Shown here one piece after another: positions 54,900-64,000 of a DNA stretch of 64,000 nt (positions are counted from its first letter, which is position 1; every line of letters begins with the position of its first letter). The stretch lies in NCBI GenBank assembly GCA_009760855.2, contig WPIO01000057.1, positions 2,537,001-2,601,000 on the forward strand. Reading direction: 5' to 3'. A program made the position numbers and the translations under genes. This stretch comes from Cristatella mucedo. Its lineage: Eukaryota; Bryozoa; Phylactolaemata; Cristatellidae. Under the pieces are notes generated by a model that made no database searches, was not told where the DNA came from, and saw only the letters and a list, made by a program, of their open reading frames with translations.

Positions 54900-55545
54900 T
54901 AGCTTTTGACGTGTTTATATAACAACGTAAACCTACACTGTTTTTACTTTGAGGGGTTTGTGAGCCCGTAAACACAAGTCCTTGACAGTGTGCGTACGTT
55001 TAATAAAATGACAGTACAGCAGTGATAAGTTGTACATAAAATATCACGGAATATGATTTACTAATTTGCATAAGCATCTACATGATTTCCTTTTATAATT
55101 AAAATTTAAGGTTGAATCTGCATTGCATAATTAAATGATGGCGGGAGGGCTTTCGATTAACGTGTTATTCACAGCAATTATGAACGCAAACGCTGTGGAG
55201 ATCATCATTCAATGAAACAGATACAAATTAAGAGCCTGACCGGGGCAGTCGATCTTAGACACAGGTTTGCTGATCAGCGAGTTATTGCGGTGGCGCCGTT
55301 GCATAATATTTAACTTATATGCATTGTCGTTAATTTTAAAATTGAATTTCCCTGGGATTTTAGGGGAATGACGCCAGTTACATGATTGTAGATCGTGGAA
55401 ATACGCTTATAGCAGCCATCCTGTCAATATGCTAGCATTCTGTGCAACGAGTCCATGTAAGACCAATCTGCAAAAGCATTCACTGCTATAACATTCTCAT
55501 CTCAGAATGTTGAACATTGTCAAGATATCCCTGGCTACCAGTGGC
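54900..55545. other. Arrestin intron, nothing recognised
   Basis: AT-rich, no element seen. Confidence 0.4.
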
Positions 55546-55547
55546 GT

Positions 55548-55626
55548 CCCACCCCCTCTAAAAATGACACGTGCGAAGCGCCTGGCTAGACTTAAACGTT
55601 CTCTTAGGGCACTATGAAAATGTATA
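55548..55626 (+). mobile_element. SINE1 tail remnant
   Basis: 'gcgaagcgcctggctagact' with 'cgttctcttagggcacta'; head missing. Confidence 0.55.
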
Positions 55627-55639
55627 ATACTTATTTATT

Positions 55640-55870
55640 TGTTTCGTGGCTTCTATACTGATACTCTTGGATCTATCAGCAATATTTCGATACCATATTT
55701 TGATGCAATATTTGACCAACGAATCTTTCCGGAGCATGTCCCCATGAGCGTAGGCATCGCTAGCACAGTGCTAACTTGGATTAAGTCTTTCATCAGTGAC
55801 AGTTGTCAGAGTGCGTACGGAAACGGCATTTGGTCATCTAGTTTGCATTGCAAGCTTGGGGTACTTGAGC
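55640..55870 (+). mobile_element. LINE reverse-transcriptase remnant
   Basis: The plus strand reads YFDAIFDQRIFPEHVPMSVG, then IASTVLTWIKSFISDSCQSA, matching the L2-type AFDxxDH...GI.GTxLxWFKSYLSDR block. Old copy. Confidence 0.6.
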
Positions 55871-56298
55871 TACGGTCTTAAGATCGATTCTTTTCACTAT
55901 ATATAGGCTTGCCGTCCGATTTCATCGCCTCGCCACACACGTTTGGATAGCCCTCGCCGCCCGCCTGCCTGGCCACTTATGGATAAGTGTTGTTTCGTGC
56001 GTTGCCTCGCGACAGGGGCCGCTGCAGCCGCTTCTGTTGAATATTGCAGAGACTATCGGTTGAAGTAAGCGTTGCTCGCGTGGCGGGGCGCGCTGCCCGA
56101 AGCGAGTCGGGGCGGCGACTCATTTCAGCGATCGCGATACAACGCAGACAGACTTGCCACTTCGTGACTCGACACACCGTATAGGGCACGATCTCAGTGA
56201 AGAAGGGCGTAGAAAAAGAAGGAAATTGACGAGCACGAATATATTGAGAGTATGCTAGGAAGGCTGTGTGACGAGCTGAGCCGAGAGCCTCGCCTCAC

Positions 56299-56425
56299 CA
56301 GGACTGTACGAGTGTACGCCGTAGTTGACGTATTCGCACAGCTTGATCTTGTTGTCGCCCCCATTCCTAGACGACAGGATCGAATCTCTGCGATAGAGAT
56401 TAAGCGCCTTCTCCAGGTCGGCATC
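56299..56425 (-). CDS. Arrestin-domain protein, first exon seen
   Basis: The acceptor is gttgcgttttag, whose TAG is also an in-frame stop, so the coding frame must start here (56425, phase 0). The donor is agtcctg/gtgagg at 56299, leaving one G. The 127-bp exon encodes DADLEKALNLYRRDSILSSR, NGGDNKIKLCEYVNYGV and HSYSPG. Joined to the next exon it reads YSPGDEVKGTTNLTL, the expected 'Y.PGE.V.G...L.L' start of an arrestin N-domain. Arrestins usually have only a short stretch before this point, so one more exon with the ATG is expected to the right. It was not found; the CpG-rich patch at 57.2-57.7 kb is the natural place to look. Confidence 0.82.
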
Positions 56426-56429
56426 CTAA

Positions 56430-57230
56430 AACGCAACGCGCTATGGATGTCCGAGGGCAGAACGCTCGCCGCGAGGTGAAAGGCATTTCTCTTTGAAATC
56501 TCCTCACAGAGCCGCCTTTGCCCCATCGTAAATCGTGTCACATAAACAGATACTATTTTGACTGCTCACTCTAGCCGCTGATTCAATACTTCAATAATTT
56601 ACGAAAGCCTGCTGCTCCGTACCGAAGGGGCGCCCAATAGGAAAGCGGCCTCTTTTGAAGCACTGCAAATAAATTCGCAGCCCTATCCGGATAGCCTGTC
56701 GTCCGTTTATGGCTTCCAAAAGTCGTATCTATCAAATCGGATCATATTTCCCGATAAAAATTCTGCCTGGAGCTTGTCCATCAGTGCCGCTCTACTTGAC
56801 TTTAAAGTTCCTTCCAAAATCTGTTCGCCTGCCATATCTGGAGAAGTATTGCGAGAAGGCAACACTGGCCTCCAGAATCGCCACTAAGGTGCTAGCTTTA
56901 CAGGCGGCGTACTGGATCGTCCAGATTAAGACTGACGAGATACTTGTGGTGGTTGCTGAATCAAAGCGAGTAGGAAATATGATAATCTACGGTTGTGCGG
57001 CATGAAGATCAAAATCGAGCAACAGTCAGTCAGCTTTGAGCATGGCAGTGGTTGTGCTCCTGACTTTGAGACGATCCGAGCGGGAGTTGTGGAACGAGGC
57101 TCCGCGCTTGCAGCCAGTTTCTCGGTGCTCTGGGCGCCTTGCGACAGTAGTTTTACACCTGGCTGAGACATCTGTTGCCTCCCGCCGCTGTCGAATAGAC
57201 CTCTCTACGCTAAGGAGGCGGACTCGGTAT
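56430..57230. other. Unassigned sequence
   Basis: A plus-strand frame of 98 codons at 56709-57005 has no motif or splice context I can use. Confidence 0.35.
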
Positions 57231-57234
57231 CTTA

Positions 57235-57720
57235 AGGCGCATGCCCTTTTCCCTGCCGAGCGTTCCGCAACTGTCAGCTATAGCCTGCGAGCATTTATGC
57301 TGCACCTACCGCTGCTACGCCAGCCGCAATAGCCGAAAGGTCGAGGCTTTCGCAGGCATTTCTCGCTCACCGACACGGACAAGCGCGACACGAGCTGCCG
57401 CCGCCGCGCGTTTGCAACATAGCTATGTCGGGACGCTGAAGCCGCTCCGCACCGAGTGTAACAGTGCCGAGGCCAAGGTCGACGGTGAGATTTGCTAAAT
57501 TCTCAAACTGGATGTTCCCCTTCATGAAATCACGGTGGCAAACGAAGAGGTTGAAGAGAGCCTGCTTTCGTGGGAGGCTGGCGGCGGCTCAGCAGACGCT
57601 GCGGCTGCGGTCGCACGCCAGAGCTTGACCTTGACCCGCCGGATCTTGGCCCTTTTGGTGCGGCGCTCTTTAGCGCCTTCAAAAAAGCAATGCACCGCCA
57701 TTTTGCCATTTTGGGGGAAG
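57235..57720. promoter_or_regulatory. CpG-rich patch, candidate promoter or first exon
   Basis: CpG-dense for about 480 bp, immediately upstream (in gene direction) of the arrestin exons. A minus-strand ATG at 57701 opens 59 codons (MAVHCFFEGAKERRTKRAKI) and a second frame passes through CHRDFMKGNIQFENLANL. A donor-like gtgtcg/gtgagc lies near 57370, but its phase does not fit the exon at 56425. Confidence 0.4.
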
Positions 57721-57779
57721 CCTAACTGCCGCTATGCAGGCGGTGTCCGGCCCGGAACCTGTCTACAAACGGGGCCGTG

Positions 57780-57932
57780 ACAGCCCAGGAGGTAATGTGC
57801 TCGCTCTTAACGACCCAGATCATGGAGAGGAATCTTGCAGTTGGGGCCAGCCTCAATTTGCCAACTGCAAGCGTTGGTGAAAGACGACAATACTCTTCTG
57901 CTTCGATACAAATGCGACTGTTAAATCAGAAA
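57780..57932 (+). mobile_element. SINE2 diverged copy
   Basis: 'ggaggtaatgtgctcgctct', 'gtcctcaatttgcc'-type body replaced, tail 'gcgactgttaaatcag'. Head and tail recognisable, middle eroded. Confidence 0.55.
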
Positions 57933-58809
57933 AGACCTTTTCTACAAAGAAATCCCAAGCCTCATTTAGCCTTCTTTTGAGGGGACGACATTGAGAACCT
58001 CCCTCGGCCGGCTTCTTTGGACCAGTCTAAAAAGAATGCAATAATAGTTCATGAGCAAATCTAGTCTAACTAAGAAAGCCGGGGCCTGAGGCTCACAATC
58101 TGGTTTGGCTGGATTGCTTCTGTAGCATCTGCACGAGATCTGTGTTCGTATCCCAAAGTGCCCTTTCACCAGACAACCACTTCCGCACCACAGATAAGCC
58201 CGAATATTTTCAGTTATGAAACACTGAACAAAGTTGGGGACTTTCTAAGACAGGAGATACCACCACACCCGTGTTTCTGGATAGAGATTGACTGCTCTCA
58301 GGCAGCTCGCTACATAAATCTCTCTCTCTCTCTCTCTCTCTCGGAGTCATGTTTTTGCTCCGTGCATTTGCACTATCCCGTCCCGATATCCACTGAACAC
58401 GCAGCTCGCACGTCCTCCGCCCTTCGCAAGAGGTGCTTACTACTAATGCAAAACTCAGCCACTCAGCTTCTCTTCTGTGAGCGTTACAGCTTCCAGATTG
58501 TGCACCACTTCTCACTGACTCGCACTCGCTCGCATAAATCAGTGCATCGATGTCAAGCTTGTGCCACTCACTTTTATCATCGTTTAACCTATCGCCGGCC
58601 TACCTGCAAGCTCTGCTGTCAAGCAAGGCAATGCAGCACCTGCTCCTCTTACTAAAGTCGTTTAGCTGTCCCTCTAAAAAAATCTTTAAAAGCGCTGGGA
58701 GACAGGGAGCCTCCCAGATCCCACGATCCCAAATAGTAGAGCAGCTTACCAAATGACGTCACAACACCACCGAACTTTATGAAATTTCAAAAGAAGATAA
58801 AACCTCACC
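57933..58809. other. Unassigned sequence with a short (TC)n at 58319-58342
   Basis: Nothing else recognised. Confidence 0.4.
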
Positions 58810-58947
58810 GATAAATATAATTCATTTGTATAGAACCCCAAGAGAACTCAAATCTCTATTCAGGCGCTTCACATATGCCTCGGGGCTTGAGCCCATGACC
58901 TTGGTCGGGGCGAGCACCTTAACCGCTAGACCAAACCAGCTCAGATC
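58810..58947 (-). mobile_element. SINE1 with shortened head
   Basis: 'ataattcatttgtatagaac', 'cacatatgcctcggggcttg', 'ccgctagaccaaaccagctc'. About 12 bp are missing between B-box and 'accttggtcg'. Confidence 0.85.
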
Positions 58948-60035
58948 CTATTGCTTACAGCATTAGCTCGGTCAGTGTGGATTGTCCTTAGCGTGATTAC
59001 GAATGCTCTCACTGTGCACGTTAACATCAACAAACTCTGTATAGCATCTATGCATTGCCTACACAAAGACAATTAAGTATCGTTTGGTACTTTAAGAGTG
59101 TCTCAAGAAAAAGGTTGTAAGGCATAGCCAGTCAGACGTTTACGACTAGCATCAGCAACGTGGAAAGAGATGAATATGAGAGCATCACAACTGTTAAGAG
59201 TTAAACTAAGCAAAGAGGCTGATGTGACAAACGTGCCGATTTATTCTAGAAACAGATAGTGCCAGCACTGTGTGAACTTTCTGCGATCTCTGCTTGATCT
59301 CTGTCGGTTTGTTAGTTTCTCTTGAAAGAAAATTAAACTCGAGTTTTGTAGTTATTTTGCAGCTCTAAGGAATAATAGAGGAGCGTTCCATTGCGAGGCA
59401 TGCGAAAAGGCACAAACTGCACTCCAACTTTGTTTCTATTCATGCAGTTAGTCTGGTCACAGCTGACGCCCTATTAGAGACGTGAAAACGAATCGAGCTG
59501 CATAAATGCATATTTAAAAGAAACCTAAAAAATAGCAGCTTCTTGCATTATTTTCTCCGTGCTTGCAAACTACTCTAACGAGCTTTCTGCATGCTAAACA
59601 TGTTGAAAGTGATAACTTTTGAGATGACGCGTCATTTCCAGCCTATTTAGAGCACCCAGGCAGGGAGTTCACTTCTCTAATGGCATTATGCAAATAAATA
59701 ATTGTAATATCTGAAAACTGATTTCAACTCTATGCATTGACGATGAATGACCATCCCTCATTGCCTCATAATTTGCGGTCAGTCGAGAGCCTGCAACTGA
59801 ATCCTCTTGGAGGATGCAGGAAAGAAGCCATAGAAAAAAAGGCCATAGGAAGAAAGCCACAAAGAAAGTATCGAATACTAAGAAAAAAAGGCCATAGGAA
59901 GGAAGCCACACCTTCAGGAAACGAGGCTACGGGAAAAGCCATGCGAATGAGTAGCATAAAGAAAACCAGTACACGGCAACCACGGAAAGAGAGACAAAAG
60001 AAAAAAGCTTGTTAAGTGCAGAAAGGCACAGGTGA
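58948..60035. other. Unassigned; purine-rich duplication near 59830-59910
   Basis: The segment aaaaaaaggccataggaag occurs twice about 50 bp apart near 59832 and 59883. Otherwise AT-rich with nothing recognised. Confidence 0.45.
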
Positions 60036-60655
60036 GGATAATAATAATAATAATAACAAATCTGCATAGCACTCTTAGAGACTTTATTCTCTGCCTAGGC
60101 ACTTTACATATGCTGTAAAGGAAGCATGATTGTATTGTTAGTGGTAACATGCACAATGACAACAAGCATAACGTAGTTAGAGATGACATTCATAAGGTCG
60201 ATATGCAAATATGGTTAGTGGCACGATGCAAAGTGTAAGTACGCATAAGAGTAGAAAGGAAGAATCCAACGGGTAGTCTAGAGCCAGAGAAGAAAGGGAC
60301 TTAAAAGTGAGTGACATAATCTTAAAGTCGATGTGCTGCTTGATTAGTAGAAAGTTCGAGTTGGAAGGAAGTGGTGCAATTTGGCAACTGAAGCGCCCAC
60401 GTCGGACAACCTACCTGCAGAGTTTTGCAACAGCTGCAAGCGTGTGATTGAGCATGCTAATAGACCAGCAAGCAGTGAGTTGGAGAAGTCAATACGAGAT
60501 GTTAAAAACTCATGGACCAATTATGATATGTAATGCCAAGCCCGAATTTCAGCATTGATATGTAGCAGACTTTACTGTGGAGTTGATATGGTCGTCTACT
60601 GCATGGCAATTTTTGAAAAGGATACCTATATTTCGCGAATATTCGACAGATGATG
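60036..60655 (-). mobile_element. LINE-A 3' part with internal deletion
   Basis: (AAT)n, hairpin 'gcactcttagagactttatt', 3' region to about 60260, then a jump to ORF2 'gagccagagaagaaagggac' and on to 'tattcgacagatga'. The ORF2 end and part of the 3' region are missing. Confidence 0.82.
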
Positions 60656-60730
60656 TAATATAATGTATCTCCGTCTGCAACTCCACAAAACCAAAGAGAC
60701 TACGTGGGTGTTACGCAAGAGAGTCTTGTA
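60656..60730 (-). mobile_element. LINE-B 3' tip
   Basis: About 75 bp: 'ataatgtatctccgtctgca' to 'ttacgcaagagagtcttg', the last part of LINE-B only, lying next to a longer copy. Confidence 0.8.
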
Positions 60731-62736
60731 ATGTAATGTAATGAAATGTATCTCCGTCTGTAACTCCTCAAAGTCATAAAGACCATGTGGGTGTTACGCA
60801 GCAGAGTTTTGTATAGCCCACTCACAGCCTAAGCGGCTTTCGGTATGCATTCGGTAGCCAACACACTTCATCTCACGCAACAAAGAGAAAGTGGGAAGCA
60901 TAGCAGAGTCAGGAGAGCAGTTGAGGTTGTGAGTAGCATAGAAGTAGCAGTTCAGGACAGCTGAAAAAGATGTGCCATAGTCGGCAGTTGGAGAGTAGAT
61001 GTCGTTGCGTAAGAATTGTGGAAGCAAGCTCCACAGTATAGGACCTGCAGAGCTTAAGCTTCTGTCGCCAACGGTCTTTAAGCTGAGGAATGGGACAGCT
61101 AATTTATTGTCCACACAAAACCTGAGGGCGCGAACAGGCTGAAACTGATGCAGCAGTTCAGCTAGGTAAGAAGGAGCCAAGCCGTGGCGGGCCTTGTGGG
61201 TCAGCGTGAAAACTTTGCTCTGTATCCGTTGTTCAAACGGCATCCATCCTTGCTCTTTCAGCAAAGGATACACGTGCTCAAACCTCCGGGACTTGAAGAC
61301 TAGCCTGGCAGCCATATTTATATTCAGCTGCAGTGGCCTAATCGCTTTTTTTGGTTGCCCAGCAAATAGGGAATTGCAATAATCAAGCCGAGACAGAACT
61401 AAAGAGCTAGTTAATTTGTTTGCAAGTAACTGTGGAAGACAGCTCCTAGTCTTTGATGGGGATCAGACGTTTTGGCCAGCTGCAGAAGCAGTCTTTTGAA
61501 TGAAGCTTTAAAAATTGAGGCAGTTGTCGAAAACGACACCTAAATTTCGAGCACGTGGTGATGGTCGCACAACAGCATCACCTATTAGAACAGCAAAGCC
61601 TTTTCATCCAGCCAAACGCTTAGTGTGTCCTATGAGCAGTAGTTCGGTTTTATCGCCATTTAATTTCAAAAAGTTTTCCGACATCCAGGATCGAATATCG
61701 GCAAGGCAAGCATGAAATATTTCAGTTGCTGCAGCATATTCCGACGGTTTGAATGACAAATACAACTGAGTATAGTCAGCATAGAAGTGATATCTTATTC
61801 CATGGGCCTTAATCACTTTACCCAGAGGTTGTGTATAAGCGGAGAACAGTAAGTGACCAAGTACAGACCCTTGAGACTCCACAGGTGACCCTTCTCGTGT
61901 GTGAGACCTGACTCCACATCACACGGTTGAACACGATCAGACAAGTACGATTTAAACCACGCCAATGCTTCGTCTGACAGACCGATCGTTGTTCTCAATC
62001 GTTCAAGCAGAACATCGTGATCACTAGTGTCGAAGGCAGCAGACATATCTTGCAGAGCTAGGGCAGTGACATACCCGTCGTCGCTGCCACGTAGAATGTC
62101 ATTCTTAACACGGAGGAGAGCAGTTTCAGTGGAGTCCTGCCTATTGAATCCCGATTAAAATGTTTCTGACATTTCCCTCTTTTTCAATATGTTCAACCAG
62201 CTGCTTAGCAGCAATTTTTTCAAGAATCTTTGACAATAAAGGAAGAAGGGAAACAGGGCGATAGTTTACAAGGACCTTTGTATCTAATCCAGGCTTTTTA
62301 AGTATGGGTCTAAAGATTGCCGATTTGAAGGACTTGAGGACGACCCCTTTTCCCAGAGAACCATTACAAATCTTGGTTATGGCAGGCGACATTGGACTGC
62401 CAGTGAAGGCCACAGGGATGAAGGTATAGAGTCTTCATGAGACAAGCTCTTTTCGCTTGACCATATTAAGGTAGTTACATCGCACGCAGAAACCTCGGAG
62501 AACCTTTTGAGGAAGGTCACAGGTTGTGGAACCGCGATTGCTTTAGTCGGAGGGGGCTTAATGGAGGCACGAATGTGCACAATTTTTTCAGTAAAGAAGG
62601 CTGAAAACTTTTCGGCTGAGCTCTTAATATATGGGGAATCAGACCTCACAGCATTTGCCAGTAAATGGTTTACTGTCTTGTAAATCTCAGGAATTCAGCT
62701 TTTGGATGAAACAAGAAGCCCTGGTGTTTTTTTAAG
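60731..62736 (-). mobile_element. LINE-B, longest copy
   Basis: It runs from the tail (atgtaatgtaatgaaatgta) back to the segment before the RT. Decoded parts in element order: [124 protein letters not shown] and SLPxF-type end. The catalytic YADD is YADY here (61772-61783). Several frame breaks; no endonuclease part. Clade L2/CR1-like by motif order. Confidence 0.93.
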
Positions 62737-63715
62737 CATCGCACACTCACAGCCTAAGCGGCATTCGGTATGCATTCGGTATGCATTCGGTAGCCAGAAG
62801 ATTTAACCTCACGCAACAAAGAGAAAGTGGAAGCATAGCAGAGTCAGGAGGACGAAGTTGAGGTAGAAAGTAGTGAGAAAGAGATGCAGCTGAGGGCGGC
62901 TGGAAAGGATGTGATGCCATAGTCGGAAGCAGGAAAGTCGTTGTGGACGTGCAAGAATCGTGGAAACAAATTCCACGGTCTAGGACCTGCAAAGCAAAGC
63001 TTCTGTGGCCAACGGTCTTTAAGCTGAGGAATGGAACAGCTAATTTATCGTACATACAGTACCTGAGGGCACGAGGAGGCAGAAAGTGTTGCAGCAGTTC
63101 AGCTGGTATGGAGGAGCCAAGTTGGCGGACTTGTGGGTGAGCGTAAGAACTCTGCTGCGTATCCGTTGCTCGACCGGCAACCATCCTAGCTCTTTTAGCA
63201 AAGGAGACACATTGTCAAACCTCTGGGATTTGCAAGCTAGCCCGGCAGCTACATTCATAGCCAGCTGCAGTGGTCTAGTTGCCTTTTAGGTAGCCCAGCG
63301 AAAAGGGAATTACAATAATCAAGCCGGGGCAGAATTATTGAGCTAGTTAAATTTTTGCACGCCATCGTGGATGACAGCTCCCTATCTTAGATAGGGATTG
63401 GACGTGATGGTAAGCTGCAGAAGCAGTCTTCTGAATGAAGCTTTTAAAATTTCGGCAGCTGTTGAAAACGACACCTAAATTCCGAGGACGTAGTGATGAT
63501 CGCACAACTGCAACACCTATTAGAAGAGCAAAGCCTTCTAATCTAGCCCTAAGCCTAATGTGCCCTGTGAGCAGCAATTCAGCTGTACCGTCATCTAGTT
63601 TCAAGAATATTTCCGTCATTCAAGACCCAATGTCGGCAAGGAAAGCATTAAGTTTATCAGTTGCTCCAGCGAACTCCTGCTGTTTGAATGACCAATACGG
63701 CTGCATATCGTCAAT
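62737..63715 (-). mobile_element. LINE-B, second copy joined head to tail, tail missing
   Basis: It begins inside the 3' region ('cgcacactcacagcctaagc') without the TTACA tail, directly against the 5' side of the previous copy. It includes RLGFAL-type ORF2 (GFALLIGVAVVRSSLRPRNL) and ends near 'tgaatgaccaatacggctgc'. Confidence 0.85.
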
Positions 63716-63719
63716 TTTC

Positions 63720-64000
63720 GCCAATTTTGAGCGTTATATTTTCAACTTTCTATATTGCTTTTGGCTTACCAACAACTATAAGTTGGTTCTATTGTCGTTT
63801 TATTCCAGAAGGTTTGCTGCCATCCATATGCCGATATCAGCAATACACGCAGCAAGGGAGTTGAAAGATTTCGTTGAGGTGGAGTGCTGGAAGAGAGCAA
63901 AACAAAGGTGCAATTCAATGTCGTCCACGTAGAAGTGAAAGCCTAGATTGTCCTTGGCGATGGCACCGTGAAGGGGGAGAAAATAAAATGTAATCATCAT
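63720..64000 (-). mobile_element. LINE-A ORF2 fragment, runs off window
   Basis: The minus strand encodes LGFHFYVDDIELHLCFALFQ and SFNSLAACIADIGIWMAANL. The catalytic motif is YVDD. It directly abuts the LINE-B copy. Confidence 0.85.

Noticed and set aside
56709..57005. 98-codon plus-strand frame (MASKSRIYQIGSYFPIKILP)
   Set aside because: No domain recognised and no splice sites or promoter context; left as unassigned.
59669..60015. Phe/Leu-rich frame resembling a membrane protein
   Set aside because: Arises from a duplicated purine-rich segment (aaaggccatagg); no start context or conservation clue.

Overview
The window looks like intronic and intergenic DNA from an invertebrate animal. 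It has spliced exons with GT/AG boundaries, kilobase introns, CpG-rich patches, abundant microsatellites, and dense L2/CR1-type LINE fragments and tRNA-derived SINEs. There are no operons, Shine-Dalgarno-like starts or long prokaryote-type ORFs. I cannot name the phylum.

Two multi-exon genes can be rebuilt on the minus strand by joining exons whose reading phases match at every junction. (1) A CCDC66-like gene has five exons at 14817-14149, 11087-10958, 7379-6874, 3674-3501 and 191-1. It continues off the left edge, and its 5' end was not found. (2) An arrestin-domain (alpha-arrestin/ARRDC-like) gene has five exons at 56425-56299, 54332-54066, 50678-50494, 50334-50140 and 50004-49492 (stop). 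Its start codon lies in an unidentified exon to the right. Weaker single-exon candidates sit in CpG-rich patches at 27.5-27.8 kb (minus), 33.0-33.2 kb (plus) and 45.9-46.6 kb (minus).

Most of the rest is mobile-element debris. I use working names. LINE-A is an L2-like element whose 3' end is a hairpin followed by (TTA)n. LINE-B is a related element ending in a TTACA-type repeat. SINE1 is about 145 bp: a tRNA-like head joined to a tail resembling the LINE-A 3' end. SINE2 is about 180 bp: a tRNA-like head, two internal hairpins and a tail ending near 'aatcagcta'. Many copies are nested, which gives an order of activity. There are also a Tc1/mariner transposase remnant, a two-copy unclassified repeat (39.9 and 43.25 kb), a 78-bp tandem repeat, a G-rich minisatellite, a telomere-like tract and a 30-bp perfect palindrome behind a TATA box.

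Region by region: 0-15 kb is CCDC66-like exons with repeats in the introns; 15-26 kb is repeats with the best LINE-A copy; 26.6-28.2 and 31.7-33.2 kb are CpG-rich; 33-45 kb is nested LINE/SINE debris; 45.8-47.3 kb is CpG-rich with a Ser/Ala-rich ORF; 48.3-56.4 kb is the arrestin gene, with a LINE-B copy butted against its stop codon; 57-64 kb is a CpG-rich patch and then LINE copies. No tRNA, rRNA, CRISPR or complete autonomous transposon was seen.
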